Position numbers and translations under genes: made by a program. 64,000 nucleotides of DNA from Vibrio fortis (GTDB taxonomy: Bacteria; Pseudomonadota; Gammaproteobacteria; Enterobacterales; Vibrionaceae): NCBI RefSeq assembly GCF_024347475.1, contig NZ_AP025487.1, positions 2,914,001 to 2,978,000 on the forward strand, written 5' to 3'. Numbering within the stretch: position 1 is the first letter of the stretch; each line of letters begins with the position of its first letter. This document shows positions 42,556 through 52,927 of this stretch, one piece after another. Below the pieces are notes generated by a model. The model was not told the DNA's origin and did not search any database. It was given only the letters and a program-made list of their open reading frames with translations.

Positions 42556-45500
42556 TTAAGCTTTACGGCGACGTAAGAAACCTAATCCAAACAGAGATAG
42601 AAGTGCACCAAAGCCAAAGCTACCGCCAGAACCGTCATATTCCGGATATACTGGCTTGACGTTACTTGAGTCACGTTTAGAGATGTTAACTTCCATACTC
42701 TTTGATTCAATCACTGTAGAAGATGATGCACCTGCATTTTGTGCAGCAGCACGTTCACCCTTAAGTGTCATTGAGATAGTGTAAGTACCTTCGTCTAAGC
42801 CTACCACATCAAACATAACGGTTTGTTCACCATTTTTTGTCAGTTTGACTTGCGGCAATGCTATTCCTTTAGGTTGTGGGGAAATTGATATTTCGGCAAT
42901 ATCGTTTTTCTGTGCAGAAGCTGAAACTGGGAACGCAATGTCAGCTCTACCACTTTTAGCTGCGATGCTAATTGGAGTCTCACCAGCTTCATTGTATTTA
43001 TACCCGATACTCACAATTGCAGAGTCATGATCCGAAGAGCGGTATGGATCTTCAGAGTAAAAGGCATTTAGATTATCTTCCGTAAGCAACTCACCCTTTT
43101 GGTTTACAGGCTTCTTCTGATCATTTAATGCGTACTTATGTTCATTCTCATAGTCGAACAACGCACTCTCTGGAGCATTAATGTGCCAATCTTTAGCGTC
43201 AACCAGCCTACTTTGCATATTCTTGGAAACTAACAAATGATCTAGAGAACCAATCTCGTCGTTGTAAGAGTAGCTCCATGAAGTTTCACCTTCAGGTGTA
43301 AACAAATCTACAGCGTTGATATACCCAAATGTCTTGGTTATTTTCTTTCCTTCTGGGCCGAACTGAACATCACTACCAATTTTGGTATAACCAGCGGCAT
43401 AGATTTCTTTGCCAGTTGGGTTAGAAGTCATAACGAGCATAGGGTCCTCATGTGCATAAGCATTAAAGTCACCTAAAACTACTTTATCCCCTTCAATTTT
43501 AGCGAGCTCTTCTCCCAAATGAGTAACAGCAGCAACACGGAAGTGTTCACAGTTGCCTTGGAAATCGTCGTTACGTACTTTATCTTTTTTAGGGTCGAAC
43601 TTATACCAATCTTGCCACCCCTTCCAGTCTTCATAACACGTAGAGCCCTTTGACTTCAGGTGGTTTACTGCAACCGTTAGTTTTTTACCAGTGTTGTTCA
43701 CTTTAAACGTTGCGGTAACAGTATTACGCTGATAATTCTTACCGTTTTCACGGACTTCACCTTTGCTGTCTAAGATTGGGGCGTTATTTTCATCAACGAT
43801 CATAGGTGCATCTTGCCATGGCATTGGTATGACTTGACCAGAGATGACTGAAACCTTGGATGGGCGGTAAATTAGCCCTGTTGTAATGGAGTCACTGCCA
43901 ATCGTATCTTCTTCATCAAGGACAGTATCGCCATTTTTATCAAACCCAACGAATACATATCGATTGTGAATTGAATCTTTGTCATTACGATCAGCGTAGT
44001 TTTCTTTAGTATATTTAGCATTAACTGCCGCTAACAGCTCTTTCATTGCACCGAAATCGCCGAAACCATTATTCTCAATTTCCATCAAACCGAGAATATC
44101 AGCATCTAAACCATGTATAGCTTCGACTATCTTTGTCTGCTGACGATTGAACTCTAGTTCAGACTCTGCGCCGCGATTGTCGCCAAATTGGTTATCAGAA
44201 CCACCATATGGAGAGTTGAAGTAGTTTAATACATTTTGCGTTGCGACTTTTATTGTAAAGCCATCTTTGCCGTAGTATTCATTAATCTTTAACGAGTCTC
44301 GGTCCGTATTATGAACGAATTTAATTTCAGAAGAGTTCTTGCTTTCTAAAAGAGCAGGCACCGTTAAAGTAAAGTTGCCATATGAGTATCCGATAACCCC
44401 AGTAGCCCCTATAACGCTATCATTGATGCGAATATAGTTTTCGTTAGGCTTATCATTGAACTGAGGATAATACGGAATTTGCCCATTTTGTGCTTTAGTA
44501 TCGGATTCAAGCAATAGTCGATAATCATCGTTCTGATCTGCTTGATCCAATGACGCTTGAGAACCCGCTACATGATCTTGGTTAGGCTGCGGGTTTGGTC
44601 GTTTGAAACTCAGGGTAATATTATTGCGGCGAGCTGAATAGTCATAGCTAAAGCTCTTAGAGACTCTCATATCAGTCTTCACTGACATTAATTCTTGCTT
44701 AAGCTCATCTTTCGCATCAGATAGACGTGTTTGGTACTCATCCTCAGTTTCCGCTTCATTTCGTTCAATGGTTAGACTTTGAACTTTCTCCTCAATAGCA
44801 GCTAACTCAACGGCATTTTTCCCCATGTCCTCAACGGTAGTCACTAGCATACCTTCGTAACGTTCAAGTGTTTCCGAAAATGAATCATCACTTGAAAGAC
44901 TAACCAGAGAAACAGGTTCTACATTAGTTACCGATGAGTTTGTTACTTCCCATTTACCAGTATGTGCTAGGAGTTGCGTCAAGCCATAGTTTTCTTGAAC
45001 TTTCGCGTAAACACATACTTCTTGACCAACAGTTACATCTGCAACATCAGATGCAGGGACAAAAATGCCATCGGAACTCAACACATCGCCGTCAGCATTA
45101 TTATCATACAAGTAAAAACCTGAAACAGGATTATTCGTAACTGCAGACACGGTACCTGATACTTTGTAGTATTCTTCAGAGACATATCCGGAGGTGATTA
45201 GTGGGGAGAACTTTCCTACCCCCTGAACTTCACCAATATATTTCGCTTGTGATGATGAGTTTTGTGAACATAAAGGCGTAGGAGGGGCGATCAACTCCGG
45301 ATTGCCCAAATGACTATATTGATCACTAGAATCAGCTATGGACCAATCACCGGGATCGTAAGAGTTTTTCTGATTAGGGAGTGTATTAAAACGACGTAAT
45401 GTAACATCTGTACCAAAATATTGATCAGAATCAGCATACCCAACAACATCTAAAATTACAGGTGAATCTGAATCACTTACATCTCGAAGTGCCCAAGTAT

Positions 45501-45900
45501 CATTACCATTACCATTCAGATTGCTATTACCTTGGATTGCAATTCCACCGTTGTCCGCAATGTTTTTTATGATCTCATCACTGGCTCTATCTGAGTCAGA
45601 CTTGTAATAATAAACAACCGCACTTTTCCCAGTAGGCAAAACTAAACCAGCTAAAGCAGAATCACCATTAGAGTTATTGATTGTATACCATGTGCCACCG
45701 TTAGCTTGTTTACTTAACTCAATGTGGTCAGGGAAAGTGTAATCAACGTCTCCCAAGTTCGTAATTTCTACAGCTCTGTTTTTTGAACTATCTTTCCCAT
45801 CAACAACTTCACTAATAACAACGTCCTGTAAACCAGCCAGTGCCGCGCTACTAAGCACACTACTAATCGCACCAGCAAGTAGAGTCATTTTTTTATTCAT
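42556..45900 (-). CDS. xds: Extracellular nuclease of the ExeM/NucH/Xds family
   Basis: 1114 residues. Signal peptide 1-22; lamin-tail-like domain about 23-200; beta-rich OB-like region about 215-345 and 485-515; endonuclease-exonuclease-phosphatase domain about 545-965. Catalytic motifs are TQNVLNYF, Glu607 (LMEIEN), His747 (VNHLKSKG), Asp811/Asn813 (LGDFNAY), Asp887/His888 and Asp957/His958 (SSDHDS). The C-terminus (1090-1114) is a GlyGly-CTERM anchor with RRRKA, removed by rhombosortase after type II secretion. It corresponds in family and locus to V. cholerae Xds, which degrades extracellular DNA. A charged coiled coil at about 362-410 interrupts the OB-like region. Confidence 0.92.
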   Translation of the reverse strand: MNKKMTLLAGAISSVLSSAALAGLQDVVISEVVDGKDSSKNRAVEITNLGDVDYTFPDHIELSKQANGGTWYTINNSNGDSALAGLVLPTGKSAVVYYYKSDSDRASDEIIKNIADNGGIAIQGNSNLNGNGNDTWALRDVSDSDSPVILDVVGYADSDQYFGTDVTLRRFNTLPNQKNSYDPGDWSIADSSDQYSHLGNPELIAPPTPLCSQNSSSQAKYIGEVQGVGKFSPLITSGYVSEEYYKVSGTVSAVTNNPVSGFYLYDNNADGDVLSSDGIFVPASDVADVTVGQEVCVYAKVQENYGLTQLLAHTGKWEVTNSSVTNVEPVSLVSLSSDDSFSETLERYEGMLVTTVEDMGKNAVELAAIEEKVQSLTIERNEAETEDEYQTRLSDAKDELKQELMSVKTDMRVSKSFSYDYSARRNNITLSFKRPNPQPNQDHVAGSQASLDQADQNDDYRLLLESDTKAQNGQIPYYPQFNDKPNENYIRINDSVIGATGVIGYSYGNFTLTVPALLESKNSSEIKFVHNTDRDSLKINEYYGKDGFTIKVATQNVLNYFNSPYGGSDNQFGDNRGAESELEFNRQQTKIVEAIHGLDADILGLMEIENNGFGDFGAMKELLAAVNAKYTKENYADRNDKDSIHNRYVFVGFDKNGDTVLDEEDTIGSDSITTGLIYRPSKVSVISGQVIPMPWQDAPMIVDENNAPILDSKGEVRENGKNYQRNTVTATFKVNNTGKKLTVAVNHLKSKGSTCYEDWKGWQDWYKFDPKKDKVRNDDFQGNCEHFRVAAVTHLGEELAKIEGDKVVLGDFNAYAHEDPMLVMTSNPTGKEIYAAGYTKIGSDVQFGPEGKKITKTFGYINAVDLFTPEGETSWSYSYNDEIGSLDHLLVSKNMQSRLVDAKDWHINAPESALFDYENEHKYALNDQKKPVNQKGELLTEDNLNAFYSEDPYRSSDHDSAIVSIGYKYNEAGETPISIAAKSGRADIAFPVSASAQKNDIAEISISPQPKGIALPQVKLTKNGEQTVMFDVVGLDEGTYTISMTLKGERAAAQNAGASSSTVIESKSMEVNISKRDSSNVKPVYPEYDGSGGSFGFGALLSLFGLGFLRRRKA

Positions 45901-45921
45901 TTCGATATCTCTCTGATTTAA

Positions 45922-47022
45922 TTAGAAGTAAACACGAGCGTAAGCGTAAGCGTCTTGAGCTGCTTCACCAGTGTTCCATTCAAGTGCGATCACACTAGAA
46001 CGTGTTGGACGGTAGTTAACTCCCAATGTGCCCCATACGCGCTCATCACCCCAGCTGTGCATATCTTTGCCACTTGCTGCTTGCTCATTGCGATTGTCAA
46101 TCGCCCATTGCTCATACTCTTCGTAGTTGTATGAAGCAGTGAACTCCCAATTATCAGTAAACTGGTACTTCGCTGAGGCCAGGTAACCTTTGTTCTCTAG
46201 AGTTTGAAAGTCATTGTTCACGTAGGTTTTATCGCCGGTAACAGGATCAACCGAAACCAGCGTTCTTGACTGTGCAATATCTTCTTCTTCGAAGAACGCA
46301 TTAACACCAAGGTGGAAAGTTTCTGTCACAGCAAGGCGTGCGCCAGCACCTAATAGACGCTGCTCGCCATATTTAGATTCACCATCAGAACCACCGCGAC
46401 CTTCCGCACCAGCTACGACAGAGAAGCGATCGCCAAAGTAACCAATGTAACCATTCACGATTTCGCCAAGCTCAGAGCCAGAAGATGATTCAGCGCGGTT
46501 GGTGTACGAAGCGCCAACTTTGATTGCGCCAAAGTATTTGCCCTCGTACTTAACGGTCATGTCTTGATCGCCCGCTTCGCCTGTTTCAACCGTTGTATCA
46601 AAAGTAAAGTCACCCCACTTGTCGTAATCATCAAATGCAGTATCGGTTAGACCTACCTCTATGTAGTGTTCTTGACTTTTGCTCTTGTACAGGTCGTATC
46701 CAATAAAGACCTTATCGATCGCCAGAACCATATCACCTGAACCGTATTCCCAGTTCTCACGCTCATAGTCCAACTCTAAGCGATAGTGCATCTTGTCTTG
46801 TTTACCTTTCACACCCATGGTTGCGAATGAGTCATCAATGAAGGTTTGGTCTGCGTAAAACTCACCGTATTCATAGTTAGCGCCAATATGGCCACCAACG
46901 CCGACCTCACCGTAGAGTTTTACAAAATCGCCATTTTCATCTTCGTAAATGGTGACAGCATTTACTGCTGAGGCCATAAATAAAGAAGAAATAGCCAATG
47001 CCACTGCATTTCTTTTCAACAT
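45922..47022 (-). CDS. Outer-membrane porin-like beta-barrel protein
   Basis: 366 residues with a classic signal peptide cleaved after AVNA (about residue 22). The mature protein alternates short amphipathic strands with aromatic girdles and ends in Phe (AYARVYF), the signature of trimeric or monomeric porins. It is strongly acidic. It does not look like OmpU or OmpT, and I do not recognise a named homologue. The nuclease gene begins only 21 bp after its stop, so the pair is likely one operon, and the porin may admit DNA-breakdown products or phosphate. Confidence 0.8.
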   Translation of the reverse strand: MLKRNAVALAISSLFMASAVNAVTIYEDENGDFVKLYGEVGVGGHIGANYEYGEFYADQTFIDDSFATMGVKGKQDKMHYRLELDYERENWEYGSGDMVLAIDKVFIGYDLYKSKSQEHYIEVGLTDTAFDDYDKWGDFTFDTTVETGEAGDQDMTVKYEGKYFGAIKVGASYTNRAESSSGSELGEIVNGYIGYFGDRFSVVAGAEGRGGSDGESKYGEQRLLGAGARLAVTETFHLGVNAFFEEEDIAQSRTLVSVDPVTGDKTYVNNDFQTLENKGYLASAKYQFTDNWEFTASYNYEEYEQWAIDNRNEQAASGKDMHSWGDERVWGTLGVNYRPTRSSVIALEWNTGEAAQDAYAYARVYF

Positions 47023-47508
47023 TATTTTCCCTTAATTATTAGCTTGTATTGGAATATCGTTCCAAAGCCTTTTAATGCGCGAAAAATTACTTATTGGATG
47101 TGATTTAAGTAAATTTAGAGTGCAAAAGACCGCAGATTCACAGGCGTGATTCTGAATACAATAAAATTCAATAGTTTTTATAAACGAGTGTAATTTCTAA
47201 TTTTTATGTAACAACATAAAGCCATAATCAGCACAAATGAGCTGCATATCACACTTGCATCGCGATTATTAAGAGACTAATGACAATTCCAACAATATGA
47301 GTAATTTATAGTTGAGTATAAACACTAAAAACTTAAAATTTGCTCTACACCTCAGAAATATAAAGCACTCAGTGTTATGCGAAATTAACTAGATAGTGAA
47401 TTTCAAATACGCTTTTTTATTGTGGCCATTACCACACGAAGAATTTAATAGATAATATTTAATTATATTAATAAGGCGTGATAGAACAGATTAATAAAAG
47501 AGAAATAA
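47023..47508. other. AT-rich regulatory gap upstream of the porin-xds unit
   Basis: About 490 bases without a gene. The only site I can propose is a CRP-like half-conserved sequence at 47238-47253. No clear Pho box was found by eye, although phosphate control would be expected for a nuclease. The gap is long for this window, which suggests multi-factor control. Confidence 0.5.
47238..47253. promoter_or_regulatory. Possible CRP site upstream of the porin gene
   Basis: On the minus strand TGTGA-TATGCA-GCTCA: a perfect left half and three of five in the right half, flanked by AAG and TTT as in strong CRP sites. About 215 bp from the start codon. Confidence 0.35.
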
Positions 47509-47534
47509 AAAAGCCCCTGCAATGCAGGGGCTTT
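47509..47534 (-). terminator. Terminator after trpS
   Basis: AAAGCCCCTGC and GCAGGGGCTTT form a perfect 11-bp stem with an AAT loop (47510-47534), and the minus strand continues TTTATTT. Confidence 0.92.
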
Positions 47535-47558
47535 AAGAATATCGAACTTCTGTTTTAA

Positions 47559-48575
47559 CTATGGGCGAGTCACAAAACCTACTGCTTCATATGCTTTCTT
47601 CAGGGTTACTGCTGCGCGCTCTGAAGCTTTTTCTGCGCCCGCTTTCATCACTGCGTCCATGTAGGCACGATCTTCACGAATGCGGCGGTATTCCGCTTGG
47701 ATAGGCTCTAGCATCTCAACGATTGCTGCGCCAACGTCTTTCTTGAATGGACCGTACATCTCTACGCCTTGGTATTGCGCTTCAATCTCTTCAAACGTTT
47801 TACCCGTTGCTGCAGAGTACAGACCCATTAGGTTAGAGATACCCGCTTTGTTTTCCCAGTCGTGAGCGATGCGCGGTGGTGTTTCCGCATCTGTTTGCGC
47901 TTTGTTGATCTTCTTAATGATCGACTTAGGCTCTTCCAGAAGAGTAATCACGTTCTTACGGTTATCATCTGATTTTGACATCTTCTTAGTTGCATCTTGT
48001 AGGCTCATTACACGTGCATTCACTGTTGGGATGTACGGTTCTGGCACTTCGAAGATTGGCTGCTCAGGAGAGTAGATGTTATTGAATCGAGTCGCGATAT
48101 CACGCGCTAGCTCAAGGTGCTGCTTCTGGTCGCTACCTACAGGCACTTGGTGAGCGCCGTATAGCAAGATATCTGCAGCCATCAGCACTGGGTAATCAAA
48201 CAGACCTACGTTTACGTCGTTTGAGTGACGTGCAGACTTGTCTTTAAACTGAGTCATACGGCTCAGTTCACCCATTTGTGTGTAACAGTTAAGAAGCCAA
48301 CCAAGTTGAGCATGCTCTGGTACGTGAGACTGAACAAATAGCGTGCTCTTCTTTGGATCAACACCGACAGCAAGACAGATTGCTAGTGCGTCTAGAGTCG
48401 CTTCATGCAGCGCTTTCGGATCTTGACGAACCGTAACCGCGTGAAGGTCTACAACACAGTATTGGCAATCGTAGTCATCTTGCATCTGTTGCCATTGACG
48501 TAGAGCACCCAAGTAGTTACCGATACTTAGTTCACCAGATGGTTGAACACCACTCAATACGATGGGCTTGCTCAT
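47559..48575 (-). CDS. trpS: Tryptophanyl-tRNA synthetase
   Basis: 338 residues, class I synthetase. [14 protein letters not shown] (12-25) is the HIGH-like motif and KMSKS is at 198-202. It charges tRNA-Trp. It is encoded downstream of gph, as in the dam superoperon of enterics, but here each of rpe, gph and trpS is followed by its own terminator. Confidence 0.98.
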   Translation of the reverse strand: MSKPIVLSGVQPSGELSIGNYLGALRQWQQMQDDYDCQYCVVDLHAVTVRQDPKALHEATLDALAICLAVGVDPKKSTLFVQSHVPEHAQLGWLLNCYTQMGELSRMTQFKDKSARHSNDVNVGLFDYPVLMAADILLYGAHQVPVGSDQKQHLELARDIATRFNNIYSPEQPIFEVPEPYIPTVNARVMSLQDATKKMSKSDDNRKNVITLLEEPKSIIKKINKAQTDAETPPRIAHDWENKAGISNLMGLYSAATGKTFEEIEAQYQGVEMYGPFKKDVGAAIVEMLEPIQAEYRRIREDRAYMDAVMKAGAEKASERAAVTLKKAYEAVGFVTRP

Positions 48576-48652
48576 GGTTTTAATTCCTTTGCTTATTCGC
48601 TAGCTTTTAACGTTGCGTCTTACAGACTAGCTTCTTAACTTAAAAATAGAAA

Positions 48653-48677
48653 AGCCGCACAGCTCTTCTGTGCGGCT
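48653..48677 (-). terminator. Terminator after gph
   Basis: AGCCGCACAG (48653-48662) with CTGTGCGGCT (48668-48677), a perfect stem with a CTCTT loop. TTTTCTATTTTT follows on the minus strand. Confidence 0.9.
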
Positions 48678-48735
48678 CATCCAGTGTACTCATTGACAAG
48701 TATTTTGCCAGTAGCTTAACTAACTTTTGTACGCT

Positions 48736-49422
48736 TTATGCTGAAACGAGAACAACATCGAGCAATTGCGCGACACTATCGGCCACATAGTCAGGGTTTG
48801 ATGCAGAGATCGGTTCACCGTGGTTATAGCCATATGTCAGACCGAACGAGTGGCAACCCGCATTCTTCGCCGCTTTGATGTCGTTACTTGAATCACCAAC
48901 CATCAACATTTCGTCAGCTTCTACGTTGTGCTTTTTTAGCAACCAGTTTAGCGCTACTGGGTTCGGCTTCTTCTCTGGGAACGAGTCACCACCTAACACA
49001 TCAACAAAGTACTTATCGATACCGTGCTGTGCTAACACGTCTGGTACAAACTTCGATGGTTTGTTGGTTACTAGAGCCAATGTGAAGCCCGCTTTGTGCA
49101 GTTCTGCCAGCGTCTCTTTTACTGATGGGTAAAAGTGGCTTAGCTTATGCCCGCCCTGCTCGTAGAAATCATCAAACAAGATACGCGCTTTCTTTAGCAG
49201 CTCTGGCTCTAGGTTTGGATCTACCGTTAGACTGCGGCTCAAGGAGCGTCCGATAAGAACATCAGCACCGTTGCCCACATAATCACGTACTTCCTCTTCG
49301 CTTACTGCAGGGAATCCCATCGCCTGGCACGCTTGGTCCGCGGCAACCGCAAGATCTGGCACGCTATCTAATAAGGTTCCATCCAAATCAAAGGCAATCA
49401 GTTTTATTGAGCTTAATGACAT
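48736..49422 (-). CDS. gph: Phosphoglycolate phosphatase
   Basis: 228 residues, HAD superfamily. Nucleophile and acid are Asp11 and Asp13 (FDLDGTLLDS); later motifs are VTNKP and MVGDSSNDIKAAKNAG. It removes 2-phosphoglycolate, for example from repair of oxidised DNA ends. It is encoded between rpe and trpS. Confidence 0.96.
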   Translation of the reverse strand: MSLSSIKLIAFDLDGTLLDSVPDLAVAADQACQAMGFPAVSEEEVRDYVGNGADVLIGRSLSRSLTVDPNLEPELLKKARILFDDFYEQGGHKLSHFYPSVKETLAELHKAGFTLALVTNKPSKFVPDVLAQHGIDKYFVDVLGGDSFPEKKPNPVALNWLLKKHNVEADEMLMVGDSSNDIKAAKNAGCHSFGLTYGYNHGEPISASNPDYVADSVAQLLDVVLVSA

Positions 49423-49472
49423 CTTACTTTCCTATTTTTTGTATTCGCCTTATGAGTTGAGCAATAAGACGT

Positions 49473-49498
49473 AAAAAGGGGCCAATCAGCCCCTTTAT
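49473..49498 (-). terminator. Terminator after rpe
   Basis: AAAGGGGC (49475-49482) pairs with GCCCCTTT (49489-49496), and TTTTT follows on the minus strand. Confidence 0.85.
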
Positions 49499-49539
49499 CT
49501 AAATTCTTTAGTTTAGGTCAACAGACCCTAGTTCTACTT

Positions 49540-50214
49540 TTATGCGTTAACTTTTGCAAGCTCTGCACGCATCTCATCAATCACTTCTTTGTAATCAGGC
49601 TGATTGAAAATTGCTGAACCCGCAACAAACATATCTGCGCCCGCTTCTGCGATTTCACGAATGTTATCTACTTTTACGCCGCCATCAATCTCAAGACGGA
49701 TGTCACGGCCTGATTCGTCGATCATCTTACGAACCGCACGCAACTTATCTAAAGTGTGAGGAATGAAAGATTGACCACCAAAGCCTGGGTTTACCGACAT
49801 CAGTAGAATCAAATCTACTTTATCCATAATGTAGTCTAGGCATGAAAGCGGTGTTGCTGGGTTTAATACAACTCCTGCTTTACAGCCGTGCTCTTTGATA
49901 AGCTGTAGTGTACGATCGATGTGCTCAGAAGCTTCAACGTGGAACGTGATCATCGATGCACCTGCTTTAGCGAAATCAGGTACGATGTTATCGACAGGTT
50001 TAACCATTAGGTGAACGTCGATCGGTGCGGTAATACCGTAGTCACGAAGTGCTTTACAGATAGGTGCGCCAAAAGTCAGGTTTGGTACGTAGTGGTTATC
50101 CATCACATCAAAGTGCACAACGTCGGCACCCGCTGCAAGAACACGTTCTACGTCATCACCAAGACGAGCAAAATCTGCAGACAAAATAGATGGAGCGATT
50201 AGAAAATCTTTCAT
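49540..50214 (-). CDS. rpe: Ribulose-phosphate 3-epimerase
   Basis: 224 residues from the ATG at 50212-50214 ([20 protein letters not shown]), GAGGT five bases upstream; a longer frame to 50277 is not used. Metal and catalytic residues are in [12 protein letters not shown] and LEIDGGV, with [10 protein letters not shown] on the flexible loop. A pentose phosphate pathway enzyme. Confidence 0.97.
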   Translation of the reverse strand: MKDFLIAPSILSADFARLGDDVERVLAAGADVVHFDVMDNHYVPNLTFGAPICKALRDYGITAPIDVHLMVKPVDNIVPDFAKAGASMITFHVEASEHIDRTLQLIKEHGCKAGVVLNPATPLSCLDYIMDKVDLILLMSVNPGFGGQSFIPHTLDKLRAVRKMIDESGRDIRLEIDGGVKVDNIREIAEAGADMFVAGSAIFNQPDYKEVIDEMRAELAKVNA

Positions 50215-50434
50215 ACCAGACCTCTTAAGAGTGAGTAAAATGCGAATATCACCGCCTTGGTGGCATCTCATACACAAATATAAGGCTCAAACCCAAGACT
50301 ATCTGGTGCGCAATTCTACCTAACCGATGAAAGAGATCCTAGCAGTTCCAAGGAATTGTTTATCAAAGTGCCAAGTCTGTTGTCAGTAACACCAACCGTG
50401 GAAACAATCTGTCAATTGACTCGGTAAAGCGTTG

Positions 50435-51274
50435 CTACTCAGAAGCTAGTTGGTTTTTCTCTGCATGGAACAGAGCCAGCAGCTCATCCACTTTATTACG
50501 ACCAGCACCGTTACGGCTGATGGTTCGCTTCACTTTAACAACGTTAAGATCGGCACCGTGATAGAGGCGACGTGTCAAAGTCGTATCGTGATTAGAGATC
50601 AATACAGGGATACCACGCTCCATTGCCGTTTTCTCAGCAACATCAGCAAGTGCAGCTTGGTCATCAAGTGAAAAGCCATTACCTGCATAGGAGGTAAAAT
50701 TTGCGGTATTTGATAGCGGTGCGTATGGAGGATCGCAATAAACGACACAGCCTTTACGAGCGCGACTAAAGGTTTCGCTGTAGCCTTCACAAACAAAGGT
50801 AGCTTTCTTGGCTTTCTCGGCAAAGAACTCAAGCTCCGCTTCAGGGAAGTAAGGCTTTTTGTAAGAACCGAACGGCACGTTAAAACCACCCTTCTTGTTA
50901 TAACGACATAAGCCATTAAAACCAAAGCGGTTCATGTATAAAAATGCCAAAGAACGGTACATCACATTGTCAGTATCGTTGAATTGAGCGCGAATATCTA
51001 AGTACGCTTCTTTGCGGTTGTTTTCAGGACAAAACCAACGTTTTGCTTCCGCAATATAGGTCTCAGGATCGGTCTTGAGGAGATTATATAAGTTGATCAG
51101 ATCAGGGTTGATGTCTGCCAGCAAGTATTGGTCATAATCCGTGTTCAGAAACACAGAACCAGCACCAACAAATGGCTCCACCAATTTACGAGCAGGCGGC
51201 AAGTGGCGTTGGATATCTTCTACTAGGCCATATTTACCACCAGCCCATTTTAGAAAGGCACGCTGCTTTTTCAT
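50435..51274 (-). CDS. dam: DNA adenine methylase (GATC-specific)
   Basis: 279 residues. The SAM-binding FVGAGSVF is at about 35-42 and the catalytic DPPY at 181-184. It methylates adenine in GATC for mismatch-repair strand choice and initiation control, and it is essential in V. cholerae. It lies 69 bp after damX. The preceding short gap holds no clear terminator, so damX and dam are likely co-transcribed. Confidence 0.97.
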   Translation of the reverse strand: MKKQRAFLKWAGGKYGLVEDIQRHLPPARKLVEPFVGAGSVFLNTDYDQYLLADINPDLINLYNLLKTDPETYIAEAKRWFCPENNRKEAYLDIRAQFNDTDNVMYRSLAFLYMNRFGFNGLCRYNKKGGFNVPFGSYKKPYFPEAELEFFAEKAKKATFVCEGYSETFSRARKGCVVYCDPPYAPLSNTANFTSYAGNGFSLDDQAALADVAEKTAMERGIPVLISNHDTTLTRRLYHGADLNVVKVKRTISRNGAGRNKVDELLALFHAEKNQLASE

Positions 51275-51343
51275 TTACTGCTCTATCTATCAACTCAAAA
51301 ATAAGGCTGCGGAATGTAACATATTTTGAGGCGAAGCTCAGCG

Positions 51344-52885
51344 TTATTTCGCACGTTCTATCTCTCGATGCACCTGATTCATCGATTTTGCCCAAGGTTC
51401 CAGTGCTTGCAAGCCTTTTGGCAAGGATTCAACCGCATCTCGCGCGACTTGAATGGTTGGATAATCTTGATAGGTGACAATAAACCACTCAACATCATTT
51501 CGAACTGTTGGGTAAATTCGAACATCATCAACAATATCGTACTGCTCAATAAAAGATTGAACATCTTCAAGCTCAGTCATTGCCCCTAACTGCAGCGTAT
51601 AAGCTCGTGGTGATAACGCTTTGAGTTCATCTCTGGCAAACGAGAAAGTAATGGTTTTCGCAGGGGCTTGTGCTGCCTCTTGGGCTGCTAGCTCGGCTTG
51701 TTCACGAGCAGAGCCTTCATCATCACTGGAAGCTTCTAGTGCCGCTTGTGACGGAGCAACAGGCTCAGTGCTTGGAGAGCTGTTTGCCTCTACTGCATCA
51801 TCAATATTTTGTGTATCGACCGTCTCTGGCTTGCCTTCTAAAAGCGCATCAACGACGTCTGAAGTAATAACAACGCGCTGCTGAGTATCTTGCTCTGCCC
51901 CAACGCTGACTGTCTCTTCAACCACAACGGGTGGTAAAGAAGACGTATCATCCTCTGCACCGACATAACTATCATCACCATCAGACTCTGGCGCAGTTAC
52001 ATCTTCCAAGTTCTCATCGCTTTTGCTCTCTTTGGTTTCAAAGGTAGGAATCGCCGTCTGCTCAATAGGAGCAATCAGAGATTCAGCTTTGTCGTCTGGC
52101 GTTGGTTGACTTAGCATCCACCAGTAACCACCACCAATCACAACCAAGAGTAAGGCAACCAAAATTGCGATGTTGGTTGGCGAGCCAATAATTGAGCGAA
52201 TAATAATCCTTTTTTCCACTTTTAACTCTCCTAGAGCCATTAACTCACCCGGTAGAGGCGCGGCTTTTCGAAATGCGCTTCGTACCCGATTTTCCATATC
52301 GTCTTCAACATAACGCACCACCAGCGACTCAAAAAACTGCAGCGCCTCTTGTTCTGAAAGAGGCTCAATTTCAAGATCAATGGGTTTATGCTCTTGCCCA
52401 TAACTCAAACGAGTTAACAGAGAATCTAAATGTCCCGCCTCTGAAAACAGAACAACATTAATCGTCCATTGGGGGTTGCTTTGCGCTTCGAGCACCAACA
52501 GCCAGAGCTCAGACACTAACACTTCCGATAAACGATGGGCATTATCAACCACGATCACGACATCGCACGAATCGCCATCGAGGATTCGCGTTAAGCTATC
52601 GCTTAAAGAGTCATGTTGATTAAAAAGAGGATCAGAAACAATTTGGCTCAGAATGAGCGCACGGTGTTGTTGGTCGTCTTGATTGGGGTGACAAAACAGT
52701 AGGCATTGATTTTTATCTGTAGCCCAAGCCTCAAGGTAGCGTTGTGCTAACCATGTTTTCCCTGAACCGGGTTGCCCCGCGACAGTGACTAAGTTTGAAC
52801 CAAAATTGGTGAGGAGTTGTAACCGCTCTAGCAGCTCAACCTGAGACTCTAACTCCAATACTCTTAATTCATGAGCCAAACTCAT
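51344..52885 (-). CDS. damX: DamX: ATPase-like domain with SPOR septal-ring domain
   Basis: 513 residues. A cytoplasmic AAA-type domain (1-220) has an intact Walker A GQPGSGKT at 37-44 and VVIVVDNAH as Walker B. One membrane helix is at 238-257. An acidic, Ser/Ala-rich periplasmic linker follows. A SPOR domain (about 435-505) starts YTLQLGAMTELEDVQSF. SPOR binds denuded septal peptidoglycan, so it acts in cell division. Confidence 0.9.
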   Translation of the reverse strand: MSLAHELRVLELESQVELLERLQLLTNFGSNLVTVAGQPGSGKTWLAQRYLEAWATDKNQCLLFCHPNQDDQQHRALILSQIVSDPLFNQHDSLSDSLTRILDGDSCDVVIVVDNAHRLSEVLVSELWLLVLEAQSNPQWTINVVLFSEAGHLDSLLTRLSYGQEHKPIDLEIEPLSEQEALQFFESLVVRYVEDDMENRVRSAFRKAAPLPGELMALGELKVEKRIIIRSIIGSPTNIAILVALLLVVIGGGYWWMLSQPTPDDKAESLIAPIEQTAIPTFETKESKSDENLEDVTAPESDGDDSYVGAEDDTSSLPPVVVEETVSVGAEQDTQQRVVITSDVVDALLEGKPETVDTQNIDDAVEANSSPSTEPVAPSQAALEASSDDEGSAREQAELAAQEAAQAPAKTITFSFARDELKALSPRAYTLQLGAMTELEDVQSFIEQYDIVDDVRIYPTVRNDVEWFIVTYQDYPTIQVARDAVESLPKGLQALEPWAKSMNQVHREIERAK

Positions 52886-52927
52886 TAGGCTTCCCTACTG
52901 ACAAATCAACCAAACGTCGAGATTGTC

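Noticed and set aside
47023..47508. Pho box upstream of the porin gene
   Set aside because: Expected for a nuclease operon but no CTGTCAT-type direct repeats could be found by eye.
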